From the NCBI GenBank assembly GCA_963819475.1, contig CAWFWE010000002.1:496001-560000 (forward strand): a DNA stretch of 64,000 bases, in the 5' to 3' direction. The notes below the pieces were generated by a model. It searched no databases. It was not told where the DNA came from and was given only the letters and a program-made list of their open reading frames with translations. This stretch comes from DASUAS01 sp963819475 (GTDB lineage: Bacteria; Actinomycetota; Acidimicrobiia; IMCC26256; DASPTH01). Below, one piece after another: positions 44,516 through 52,409 of the stretch (position 1 is the first letter of the stretch; each line of letters begins with the position of its first letter). Position numbers and translations under genes: made by a program.

Positions 44516-44741
44516 CCGAGCGGCAGTCGATCTTCCGACCGCGATCTGGCCCAAGCTCGGATCAGCCGAGTTCGTGCGAGCGCAGCAGACGAGGGCGATT
44601 GAGTTCGCGGCAACACTCTGGTGCGGCCTGGACCTCGACGTCATCGAGTGGCGCTTCCACCCGCCGGAACTCGGGTACCGTCTGCGCATGGTGCCTGGGT
44701 GTGTGACCCCTTGGTTCCTCCACGTTGTCTGCGGTTCCTGA
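44512..44741 (+). pseudogene. Small coupled gene, frameshifted, family unknown
   Basis: From GTG 44512 the sequence reads VTER. After a presumed one-base loss near 44,524 it continues as DLPTAIWPKLGSAEFVRAQQ and then RAIEFAATLWCGLDLDVIEW. Codon bias is coding-like. Translationally coupled to the SDR. I do not recognise the family. Confidence 0.4.
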
Positions 44742-44929
44742 TCTCGACTTGCTGACGCTTCATGTCGACCGCGAGCACAGAACGGGGCGAGGCTGACGAA
44801 CGCGGGGGTGCGTCTTCACCCGCACAAAGGCGATCCACGGTCTTGAGGGTAAGGCGCGTGCGTGGCACCGCAGCTCAGCGCGGGTGAGCCGTACGGGGAG
44901 GTGGTCGATCCCGACGCCGACGTTGGGGG
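44742..44929. other. Intergenic, 188 bp
   Basis: Lies between convergent units, with no strong hairpin or open frame of note. Confidence 0.4.
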
Positions 44930-46138
44930 TCAACGTTCCTTTGCACAGTCCGGCAGCGTCCAGGGCACCTGGTCGAGCCGAAGCCGTTCATTGCGCTTCG
45001 AGCTGATCCGCCACTTGCCGTCGTCAGACTTTCGATACGTCTCGTAGTAGTGGCCCCAGCCCATGATGCTGACCCTCCCGGAGGGCGGTTCGATCTGCAC
45101 GTAGTCGAACATCGCCCAGATGCCCTCGGCTTCGGTGTCGCTCAAGAAGGTGATCTCGGGCATGTGCCCGTGGTGGGTCGTGACGCCGGGCGTCAGGAGT
45201 TCCTCGTTCATCGCGAAGTAGTCGTCGTTCGTCATGAAGGGTACAGGTGATTCTTGCGGGAGGTAGTGCTTGCAGTCCTCGGTGAAGAGGTCACGAAATG
45301 CTGCCCAGTCCTTGGTATCGATGAAGCGGAAATAGCGGGCCTTCAGTTGCTTGATCGCTTCGAGATCGGCGAGCCGTTCGAGCATCGGATCGAGGCGCCC
45401 CAGCCCGAGGCCCAGATCCCGCGCGACCTGCTCCACCACCCGAAGGTCCTTCCGGATGAACCGGCCGGCGACCTCCTGCATTCGCTCAGACGAACCGAGC
45501 GCGGCGACCGTCCGCAGCACTCGGCTGTCGCCGCTGCAGCGTTGAATGGCGTCGAGTGCCGTGCCGGGGTCGATCCCGAGACCGTGCGCGAGGCGCTCCG
45601 CGTCGGCAACCACACCGACCTGCGCGGCGAACAGCGCGTTGTTCACCAGCTTGACCCGCTGACCGTCGCCGACCCGCCCGACATGAAGGATCGGGTCGCC
45701 GTACGTCGCCAGCGCGGGACGAACGTCGTTCAGCACCGGTTCGTCGCCGCCGACCAGCAGGGTGAGTCGCCCGGCTCGGATGTCGTCGGGACCGCCGCTC
45801 AGCGCGGCGTCGAGCACGCGAACCCCGCGCGGCTCGGCAACCCGAGCGAGCAGCGTCGCGGTCGTCGGGCTGCAGGTCGTGTGGTTCACCAGCGTCGAGC
45901 CGGGCACCATCGTCTCGAGCAACTCCGGCCCGACGTCGCGGACCTGCTCGTCGCTGTACACGCAGATGACCACGGCGTCGCGGTCGTCGAAGCCGTCGGC
46001 AGCAGTCGCGCCGAGTCGGCTCGCGCGCTCGATGACCTCGGCTCGGCGCGCCCGGAAGGTCACGTCGTGGCCCGCAGCGCGGAGTCGTTCCAACATAGGC
46101 ATGCCCATCTCACCGAGACCCACCATGCCAAGCTTCAT
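44930..46138 (-). CDS. Fusion: 3-hydroxyisobutyrate-dehydrogenase-like enzyme plus SnoaL-like domain
   Basis: 402 residues. Residues 1-~265 are a β-hydroxyacid dehydrogenase: GLGEMGMPMLERLRAAGHDV (NAD site), LDAALSGGPDDIRAG (substrate-binding), and KLVNNALFAAQ with the catalytic Lys. From LADLEAIKQLKARYFRFIDT to the end is a SnoaL/NTF2-like cone domain as found in polyketide cyclases and dehydratases. The two halves join with no linker, as if two adjacent genes had been fused by a deletion. ATG 46138 overlaps the upstream stop (ATGA) with GGAG 5 nt before it. Confidence 0.88.
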   Translation of the reverse strand: MKLGMVGLGEMGMPMLERLRAAGHDVTFRARRAEVIERASRLGATAADGFDDRDAVVICVYSDEQVRDVGPELLETMVPGSTLVNHTTCSPTTATLLARVAEPRGVRVLDAALSGGPDDIRAGRLTLLVGGDEPVLNDVRPALATYGDPILHVGRVGDGQRVKLVNNALFAAQVGVVADAERLAHGLGIDPGTALDAIQRCSGDSRVLRTVAALGSSERMQEVAGRFIRKDLRVVEQVARDLGLGLGRLDPMLERLADLEAIKQLKARYFRFIDTKDWAAFRDLFTEDCKHYLPQESPVPFMTNDDYFAMNEELLTPGVTTHHGHMPEITFLSDTEAEGIWAMFDYVQIEPPSGRVSIMGWGHYYETYRKSDDGKWRISSKRNERLRLDQVPWTLPDCAKER

Positions 46139-46995
46139 GAGCACTCCATCCGGTCGAACGCGGCTTCGATCGCGGCGAGACGGTCGTGGTACTGGCCGCG
46201 GTAGTCACCGTGCGTGATCACGTACGGTTCGTTAGCGAGCAGATCAGCAACGAGGTTTCGAACCGCATGCTCCGCGGTCGCGACGTGCTCGGGCCCAACC
46301 TTGCGGCTGGCCATCATCGCGTCGACATCGTCGGGCAGCAGCACCCACTCCCCCATCTCCACTGGGCGCGCGCGTGCGCTGCTCTCGAGGTGGCGCGTCG
46401 TCATGCCGGCGGGAAAGACGATCATCACGCCGATACCCTCGTCAGCCAGTTCCTGCCGCAACGTCTCGGCGTAGCCAACGATCGCGTACTTGCTCGTCTG
46501 GTACGCGCCCAGCCGAATACCGGGTACGAACACGCCCGATGAGGCCGTCACAACGACGCGTCGAAAACCGGTGCGAGCGCGGAGCAGCGGAAGAAATGAC
46601 GCCACCGTTCGAACGGTGCCGAGGACATTGACGTTCACCAACCACGACCAGTCGTCTTCAGTGAGCCGATCGATCGTGCCGAACTGTTGGACGCCTACAT
46701 TTGCGCACAGCACGTCGCAACCACCGAACATCTCACCGACGGCGGTCGCGGCCTCGCGCACCGAATCGCTGTCACCGACATCGACGTTCAGCGCGATGGC
46801 GTTGACGCCGAACTCGTCATGGAGCGATCTCGAGGTCTCCGAGGCCGTCGCTTCGTCGATGTCGAGCACTGCGATCGCCATGCCGGTTCGCGCGAGCTCG
46901 CGACACATCGCGGCTCCCAAACCCGAGCCGCCACCGGTCACCGCCGCGACCTTTCCCACAAGATCTTCGACGTTCCCCACCGCGCCAGGGCTCAT
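46135..46995 (-). CDS. Short-chain dehydrogenase/reductase (SDR)
   Basis: 286 residues with a GGGSGLGAAMCRELARTGMA cofactor motif, a CANVGVQQFG variant of NNAG, VVTASSGVFVPG (Ser), and YQTSKYAIVGYAE (Tyr-Lys). The start ATGA overlaps the stop of the upstream small gene, and its own stop overlaps the fusion gene's start, so a chain of coupled genes runs from the CMD gene. Probably oxidises or reduces a catabolic intermediate. Confidence 0.87.
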   Translation of the reverse strand: MSPGAVGNVEDLVGKVAAVTGGGSGLGAAMCRELARTGMAIAVLDIDEATASETSRSLHDEFGVNAIALNVDVGDSDSVREAATAVGEMFGGCDVLCANVGVQQFGTIDRLTEDDWSWLVNVNVLGTVRTVASFLPLLRARTGFRRVVVTASSGVFVPGIRLGAYQTSKYAIVGYAETLRQELADEGIGVMIVFPAGMTTRHLESSARARPVEMGEWVLLPDDVDAMMASRKVGPEHVATAEHAVRNLVADLLANEPYVITHGDYRGQYHDRLAAIEAAFDRMECS

Positions 46996-47180
46996 GGCAC
47001 GACCGACATCGGAAGGTCGACGACGTCCGCGTTGTCGAGCACATTGCGCACCGCAGTTGACACTGGTGCTTCCAACAACGACCCGGGGAACCCAGGAGCG
47101 AGCACGGTCTCCACGTTTCGTGTGAGCGCGATGACCGGCACGAGGCGGGTCAACAGCTCGCTTGCACACGAAGTCGTCAT
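46992..47180 (-). CDS. 62-residue coupled protein of unknown function
   Basis: ATG overlaps the stop of the CMD-domain gene and its own stop overlaps the SDR start, both as ATGA. The protein has a short hydrophobic start (LLTRLVPVIALTRNVETVL) and no recognisable motif. It may be a remnant retained for coupling. Confidence 0.5.
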   Translation of the reverse strand: MTTSCASELLTRLVPVIALTRNVETVLAPGFPGSLLEAPVSTAVRNVLDNADVVDLPMSVVP

Positions 47181-48019
47181 GGTTCGCCTCCTCGATCCGG
47201 TTGCGCGGCGAGCTGTTTCGTTCCGTCAGCGGGCATTCCTGGTTCCCGCTCTTCCTGCAGAATCCGAGCCCATTGCTGCTGCGCGACCGTGTTGAGTTGC
47301 TGGCCCTTCGCGAAGCCGTAGTACATGGCGAAGTGAAGGGCGAGCTCAGCCATCTCGTCCGTGCTGATATCGCGCGATTGCAACGCCGATCCGACGTGGG
47401 ACTGCAACGGCAGTGGTGAGTCGTCGATCGCGACGCATGTCACGGTGATGAGACGCCGCTCTCGACGGCCGAGATTCGGGCGCTGCCACACGTGCCCGAA
47501 CACGAAGTTCAAGATGCCGGCGTGGTTGTACGGGGTGTCCCGTGGCGGGGCGGGCACGAAGTTCACGTCACGGAACTCCTGCTCACCACCTTGCAAACGA
47601 AGTTCGAAGTCGTTCGGGCCGAGCGTGTCCGTGGCCAGCAGCGGCCATGGCGGTGTTGGTTCGCCGCGCTCCTGGTGGATGCGCGCCCACTGTGTGCGGA
47701 CGTGACCTTCGAAGCAGCTCGCCTTCGGCCAGCCGCAGTACACCGCGAACTGCAGCACGAACTCGAGCATCTCGGGGAGTTGCACGTCGCCGCTGTTCAT
47801 CGCGGCGTAGATGTGCTCGATCATCGGACCCGGTGCGTCGGCCGCGGCAACACACGCCAACGTCACCCACCGGCGATCGCGACGGCTGAGGCCTGGCCGG
47901 TTCCAAACGTGACCGAACACGAAGTCGACCGTCGCCTGCTCCAGCGGGCTCGCTGGCGCATCCGGCTCGAACGTCATCACTTCGCGGAACATCCGCCCCC
48001 CGGCTTCCGTCTGTTCCAT
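47177..48019 (-). CDS. Tandem carboxymuconolactone-decarboxylase-family protein
   Basis: 280 residues made of two similar halves (DFVFGHVWNRPGLSRRDRRW and NFVFGHVWQRPNLGRRERRL, each followed by a helical core with QFAVYCGWPKASC or LHFAMYYGFAKGQQ). This is the CMD/AhpD-like fold duplicated in one chain. The AhpD CxxC is absent, so a γ-carboxymuconolactone-decarboxylase-like role fits better than peroxidase. GTG 48031 is in frame but has poor spacing. A CGTAC palindrome sits 18 nt upstream. Confidence 0.85.
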   Translation of the reverse strand: MEQTEAGGRMFREVMTFEPDAPASPLEQATVDFVFGHVWNRPGLSRRDRRWVTLACVAAADAPGPMIEHIYAAMNSGDVQLPEMLEFVLQFAVYCGWPKASCFEGHVRTQWARIHQERGEPTPPWPLLATDTLGPNDFELRLQGGEQEFRDVNFVPAPPRDTPYNHAGILNFVFGHVWQRPNLGRRERRLITVTCVAIDDSPLPLQSHVGSALQSRDISTDEMAELALHFAMYYGFAKGQQLNTVAQQQWARILQEEREPGMPADGTKQLAAQPDRGGEP

Positions 48020-48036
48020 TCTGAGATCCACCCTTC

Positions 48037-48049
48037 CGTACGTCGTACG
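48037..48049. promoter_or_regulatory. CGTAC-N3-GTACG palindrome upstream of the CMD gene
   Basis: CGTAC-GTC-GTACG, perfect 13-nt inverted repeat immediately upstream of the CMD gene start. It shares arms with the sites at 48,892 and 51,159. Confidence 0.6.
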
Positions 48050-48162
48050 TGGGTATGAACGAACCGCCGACTATGGCCGCGACCGGCCCTCCGCGGCAAA
48101 CCCGGCGGCGAGATCGGCACCCCAGCCCAGAGCACGGCAGCCCGCATCCGTCTTCCGCTCGC

Positions 48163-48810
48163 TCACGCGTCGTCGTCGCGGTACACGAACTCGCTGGCCG
48201 GGAGCGTCTCGCCTCGCGACAGATCGACGAAGTTCTGGACATCCGCCATGATCGCCGCTTCCCCACCGGGCCCGAACAGACGCTCGGTGTAGTCGGCTGC
48301 GGACGCGAAGCTCAGCAGCCCCACGCCGTCCCAGAGGGGCGCGCCGGGTGTGAGCCATTCGTCGATGACGAGTTGCTCGTAGTGGCACGTGCCGGGCGAC
48401 GACGCGACGTGCACCTTCGAGTGAATGTCGCGCCAATGGGCATCGAACTGCTCGTGGTCCACGTGCGCGATGCGCACGCTCGGGCACAGAACCGTGAACC
48501 CTTCGGAGCGCACACCGTCGCGGCCGCGGGATCGAGCCTTGATGACGCGCCGACGCATGCCATACAGGGCGTCACCCGCCGGCAGGTCGTGCGACGGGAT
48601 TCCCGTCGTCAGCAGCGCGCCCGCGTGGGTGGGCCGGGTGAAGGTGGCCTCGGGCGGCGCGCCCACATCGCCATCGTCTGCGAAGGCGATCACGGCAGTC
48701 GCCTGACTGTTAGCGGCCAACTCGACGGCCCATTCGCGCATCCGTTTCCCGAACGCGTCGGGCGACTCGTCGGCCGGGCGGAGGAAGAAGGTCATGTACG
48801 TCTCGGCCAT
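48163..48810 (-). CDS. EthD-domain protein
   Basis: 215 residues resembling EthD/dimeric α-β barrel proteins (ETYMTFFLRPADESPDAFGK, HVDHEQFDAHWRDIHSKV with the LxxHWRxxHxxL-type motif, and CHYEQLVIDEW). EthD-type proteins accompany oxidative degradation steps, often with P450s, but the biochemical role is uncertain. Upstream of the CMD gene in the same orientation, with a palindrome 82 nt before the start. Confidence 0.8.
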   Translation of the reverse strand: MAETYMTFFLRPADESPDAFGKRMREWAVELAANSQATAVIAFADDGDVGAPPEATFTRPTHAGALLTTGIPSHDLPAGDALYGMRRRVIKARSRGRDGVRSEGFTVLCPSVRIAHVDHEQFDAHWRDIHSKVHVASSPGTCHYEQLVIDEWLTPGAPLWDGVGLLSFASAADYTERLFGPGGEAAIMADVQNFVDLSRGETLPASEFVYRDDDA

Positions 48811-48891
48811 GCGGGCAACCCCCTCAGGGGCTAACGGTTCCCCGAGGACCGCGGATTGACGCTCCGCCGGCCTGGGGAATGTTCATCGGAG

Positions 48892-48904
48892 CGTACACAG
48901 TACG
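48892..48904. promoter_or_regulatory. CGTAC-N3-GTACG palindrome upstream of the EthD gene
   Basis: CGTAC-ACA-GTACG. Read on the other strand it is exactly the 13-mer at 51,159-51,171. Confidence 0.6.
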
Positions 48905-48999
48905 ACATAGCAGACGAAATCCAGGGGAGTTGTCGGTGGGTGGCGATCATTGACGTCGACACATCTTGAGTACTTCATCGCCGACCGCCCGGCCGGCCA

Positions 49000-49165
49000 C
49001 ACCGACGGCTTGCCGCAGGTGGCGGTGCTGACGCCACTGACCTGGATTGGGCGGCGGCAGAACTGACGCGAATGCGCGCTCGGGGCTGCCGCGGGTTCTC
49101 GGTGCCGACGAAACCCGCCAACGGCCACCCGATCGGACATCCCGCGTGGGAGCCACGGATCCTGG
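49000..49165 (+). pseudogene. Amidohydrolase-family fragment
   Basis: The rightward frame gives ATDLDWAAAELTRMRARGCR followed by GFSVPTKPANGHPIGHPAWE, close to the middle of amidohydrolase-2 barrels (pattern DxxWAxAELxRxxxxG). Both ends are missing and it runs into an SDR fragment. Confidence 0.5.
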
Positions 49166-49360
49166 GCGATGATTCTGGGCGGCTCCGAAGGGATCGGCGC
49201 CGCGTTCGCCGCGCAGGCCCCGTCCCACGGTCTGACGTCGTGCTCGCTGCCCGGCCAACCGGAACGCTGGAGCACGAACGCGTCCTTCACCGCGTCCGTG
49301 AGCGGCACCGCTCGTTGCGCGCCGACGATCGCCGGTGAGCGCGGTCGCCAGCAAACCTGA
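49166..49360 (+). pseudogene. SDR N-terminal fragment
   Basis: ILGGSEGIGAAFAAQAPSHGL is an SDR cofactor-binding start, but the frame soon loses family character and ends after about 60 residues. Together with the adjacent amidohydrolase relic it records a deletion in an older catabolic operon. Confidence 0.5.
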
Positions 49361-49384
49361 ACCCGCAGGTTCGCGACTGAGGAG

Positions 49385-50248
49385 CTACGACAGCCCGCGA
49401 TAGCTGCGGCTGGCCCAAGCCGCGGCATCCGTAACGTGCCGGGCGGCCTCGAAGATCTGGTCACGGCGCATGCCGAACGGCAGTGGCGCGACGCCGATCA
49501 CGCACACCGGATCATCGCCGTAGTCCAAGACCGCGGCGCTCAACGCGAGCACCGTCCAAACCATCCCCTCGTCCTGCGCGGGAAGCTCCAGGCTGTGGGT
49601 GCTGGCAATCACCGACGCGTCGGGTATCGGCCACACGGACGTCGGATCCGAGCTCGGCCACTCCTCGAACTCGGGATCTCGATGAGGCCGTACCGTGATG
49701 CTGCAGCCGCGTTCACGCACCATTGCCAACGAGTCGAGGAAGGCTTGCCGCTGTGCATCGGACAATGGCTGCGGGGCACTGCGCAACCAGGCCTGCACCT
49801 CCTGGGGCGTGCTCCAGGCGGTGTAGGCCTGACCGAATGGTGGAGTGGACGGGAGGCGCTGCCCGAGACGCGGGCCTGTCCCCCAGGGCTCGTCGGCAGC
49901 CGCAGTTGCGATCACGACGGAATCCGACCCGCTCGGCACCGTGGCGAACACGGTCACGCCGAGCTGATCGCGCAACTGGTGGAGAGCGGGCGTCACGATC
50001 CCGCGAATGTCATGCGCGAGCTTGGCTGCCTCCCCGAGATGGATCAGCCGGGGCCCGAGCCGATAACGCAGGTGATCGCCGCGGACGAGCAGCCCGTCTT
50101 CCACCAGCGCCTGCAGGATGCCCTGGCACGACGACTTGCCCAGCCCGACCCGACGGGCGATCTCACTCAGCGAGAGCTGCTCTTCTGGTGCCCGGGCAAG
50201 CTCCGTGAGCACGGCGGCCGCGCGCCGGATCGGCGGAGATGCGGGCAT
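49385..50248 (-). CDS. IclR-family transcriptional regulator 2
   Basis: 287 residues, closely related to the regulator at 42,646 in the HTH (SLSEIARRVGLGKSSCQGIL, LRYRLGPRLIHLGEAAK) and the effector domain (TAAADEPWGTGPRLGQRLPS). ATG 50248. A CGTAC-type inverted repeat lies about 40 nt upstream of the start, compatible with autoregulation. It is flanked by gene remnants on both sides, so its target set may now be the intact cluster. Confidence 0.87.
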   Translation of the reverse strand: MPASPPIRRAAAVLTELARAPEEQLSLSEIARRVGLGKSSCQGILQALVEDGLLVRGDHLRYRLGPRLIHLGEAAKLAHDIRGIVTPALHQLRDQLGVTVFATVPSGSDSVVIATAAADEPWGTGPRLGQRLPSTPPFGQAYTAWSTPQEVQAWLRSAPQPLSDAQRQAFLDSLAMVRERGCSITVRPHRDPEFEEWPSSDPTSVWPIPDASVIASTHSLELPAQDEGMVWTVLALSAAVLDYGDDPVCVIGVAPLPFGMRRDQIFEAARHVTDAAAWASRSYRGLS

Positions 50249-50285
50249 CGTGGCTCCTTGACGCAGCGCGGAACGTGGCGGTCTT

Positions 50286-50300
50286 CGTACACATCGTACG
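50286..50300. promoter_or_regulatory. CGTAC-N5-GTACG palindrome upstream of iclR2
   Basis: CGTAC-ACATC-GTACG. Same arms as the 13-mer family but with a 5-nt spacer; a further CCGTACAG half-site follows at about 50,306-50,313. Confidence 0.5.
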
Positions 50301-50345
50301 CTCTACCGTACAGAGGCTCCTCCACCCTGATCCGATCAGCCCGGG

Positions 50346-51159
50346 TTACTTGACCTTGAAGGTCTTGCTCGAACAGGTGAATGGCACAACCGTCTTCCAC
50401 GAGGTGCCGTCGGCGTCTTCGACCACGGTCTGACAGAAGGGCTGCGGCGCGACCGTCGATGCCGGGTACTTCACGGGCCCGACGAAGCCCTTGATCTGCC
50501 AGGTCTGGTTGGCGAACGTGCCCTTGTAGCCGGCTGCCTTCACGGCACTCCAGATCGGCAGGCACTGCGTAGCCAAGAGACAGTTGATGGCGTCCGGTCA
50601 TAGAACGTCTGGTACGCCGGCTGGCATGAGCGGGGGGTCGGCGGGCACCAGACAGTGGTTGAAGCCGACGCCGTAGATCTTCGTGCTTGGCTTGGTGCTC
50701 CAGTACGTGTTGTCGAAGGCCCCCAGCCGAGGTAGGGCACGTGCTTGGCGTTGAGGTGCCACCCCGGGTTAATCGCAGAGAAGTCGTGCACGATTGCGAA
50801 CGCGCCTTTTGCTCGACGAGTCGCCGAGCCTCCGACGTCGCAGTCGCGACGTCCGCCTTCTCGTCAGCGAAGCCGGCGTACTTGACCTTGATGCCCTTGA
50901 GCTCGTTCGTGTCGTTCGCGCGCTTGAACCGCGCCAGGACTACGACATCGGCGTCGCCGAAGCCGCTCGCCGCTGGCCCGATCCCCTGCACTGTGGTCGT
51001 CTTGCTGTCGAAGCCCCGCACCGAGCGCACTCCCGACGCCGAGGGCGCCATCGCCGCGCTCGCGAGCGCCACCAGGAGCGCCAGCGCGCCGACGCCGCCG
51101 ATCGTCTTCCGTGCTCTCGACGTCGTGTCCCCCTCGGGATCGGTGTCTGCCGATCTCAC
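50346..51159 (-). pseudogene. LivK-type substrate-binding protein, decayed
   Basis: Pieces in several frames match the intact LivK at 34,623: the signal peptide and N-terminus (PSASGVRSVRGFD, ATATSEARRLV), a middle part (SAINPG, KHVPYLGW), and the C-terminus (TWQIKGFVGPVKYPASTV, CSSKTFKVK). The central ~150 residues are deleted and there are at least two frameshifts. The shared ends point to an in-genome paralogue. Confidence 0.85.
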
Positions 51160-51173
51160 GTACTGTGTACGTG
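51157..51173. promoter_or_regulatory. CACGTAC-TGT-GTACGTG palindrome in a divergent promoter
   Basis: Perfect 7+3+7 inverted repeat, whose core CGTACTGTGTACG is the exact reverse complement of the site at 48,892. It lies between the LivK pseudogene and the SnoaL gene and overlaps the pseudogene's apparent GTG start. Confidence 0.62.
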
Positions 51174-51313
51174 CAAATGAACGTGCTCGTCGAGACGGGG
51201 AACGTCAACGAGCGGTGCTTCGGGAGCCCAGCGGTGTTTGCCGGCGAGCGCGGTCATCGGGGTCGACAGACGTCAGGCTTATACCGAGCCCGCAACGAGC
51301 GAAGAGGCATCCC

Positions 51314-51820
51314 ATGCAGGCATACGACGTCGAACCGCAGCTCCAGTGGCTGGTCGACCGGGACCTCATCCGCGAACTGTCACATCGCTACGCACTGGCC
51401 ATCGATTCGCGTGACCTCGACGGCCTGGTCGATCTCTTCGTCGACGACTACGAGGTTGTTGACGGTCGGCGTGGGAAGACTGCGTTACGAAACTGGTTCA
51501 GGATGATCCTGTCGAGCTACACGACGAGCATCCACATGATGGGCAACCACATCATCTCGTTCGACCCGGACAACGCCGATCGAGCCACGGGCATGGTGTA
51601 CTGCCGATGCGAGCTCGAGGTCGGTCCGCAGTGGATCGTGAGTTGCTTGCTGTACCGCGACGCGTACCAACGGGTTGGCTCCGACTGGCGGTTCCGGAAG
51701 CACGACATGCTCGGGTGGTACGCGACCGACGCGCGCGAGCCGCCGATCGGGCAGAACAAGGCGCGTTGGAGTCCGACGAACAGAGATGGACATCCCGACC
51801 TTGCCGACGGCACCCGGTGA
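51314..51820 (+). CDS. SnoaL-like (NTF2-fold) protein
   Basis: 168 residues of the SnoaL_4 type: RDLIRELSHRYALAIDSRDL followed by DGLVDLFVDDYEVVDG, a cone-shaped fold used by ketosteroid-isomerase-like dehydratases and cyclases. The same fold is found in the C-terminal half of the fusion protein at 44,930. ATG 51314. It opens a rightward unit with a small gene and an amidohydrolase relic. Confidence 0.83.
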   Translation: MQAYDVEPQLQWLVDRDLIRELSHRYALAIDSRDLDGLVDLFVDDYEVVDGRRGKTALRNWFRMILSSYTTSIHMMGNHIISFDPDNADRATGMVYCRCELEVGPQWIVSCLLYRDAYQRVGSDWRFRKHDMLGWYATDAREPPIGQNKARWSPTNRDGHPDLADGTR

Positions 51821-51917
51821 AGCGTTCACGGTTCCGGACGCGTGGCCGAGCTGGACCAACTTCTGGAACGACATCGCTCGGCGGCGAGCCGAACGTGCCG
51901 GAACGGGGGAAGCATGA
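51786..51917 (+). CDS. 43-residue coupled small protein
   Basis: ATG 51786 lies inside the end of the SnoaL gene (35-nt overlap) and the stop overlaps the next ATG as ATGA. The sequence contains DAWPSWTNFWNDIARRRAER, Trp-rich with a basic end. Small Trp-rich ORFs before amidohydrolases may be a theme here; function unknown. Confidence 0.5.
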   Translation: MDIPTLPTAPGEAFTVPDAWPSWTNFWNDIARRRAERAGTGEA

Positions 51918-52150
51918 TCATCGACGCCGATACGCATCTGTTCGAACCTCGCGACCTGTAGGTCACCGATACCGCACAGAAGGAACGCGACCTCGCGCTT
52001 CGCATCGAGGACGACGTACTCGGGTACCCGTGGTTGACCATGCGCGGACAGCCGTTTCCGGGCATGGTGGCGTGGGTCGGCGAGCCCGGCGACTTCGCGC
52101 ATCTCGGCGAGTTGCGTGATCGCGCCCGTCGTGGTCTCCCTAACGCGATG
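51914..52150 (+). pseudogene. Amidohydrolase N-terminus with amber codon, truncated
   Basis: MIIDADTHLFEPRDL is the metal-binding start of amidohydrolase-2 proteins. A TAG at 51,959-51,961 stands where the family usually has Trp, and LALRIEDDVLGYPWLTMRGQ follows in frame before resemblance ends near 52,150. The rest of the gene is missing. Confidence 0.7.
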
Positions 52151-52409
52151 CCATCTGCAGCTTTCCTTCGGATGCCCGTCGTGCAGAAGCACGCGGGCTC
52201 GTTCTGCGTCGGGAGGGAAGAGGGCGATGGGACGGCGCTTCTCTGTCGTCGCGTCAGGTCGCCAGAGGCGTCGGACTCTCTTTCCCAGAAGAGCTCGAGT
52301 TGGCGTAGCCCGTTGGCGACGGGCCAAGCTCGGCGTCGACCGCAGTTGCGTTAGAAATCGTTGGAATGATCCGAGAGACCGCGGGGGATTGTAGAGGAGG
52401 GCACACGCG

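Noticed and set aside
3648..51961. Three in-frame TAG codons (3,648; 31,599; 51,959) as possible recoding of amber to an amino acid
   Set aside because: The expected residues differ (small residue, aliphatic or Tyr, Trp), two of the three genes are truncated anyway, and TAG is used as a normal stop, for example at the end of iclR1 (43,504-43,506).
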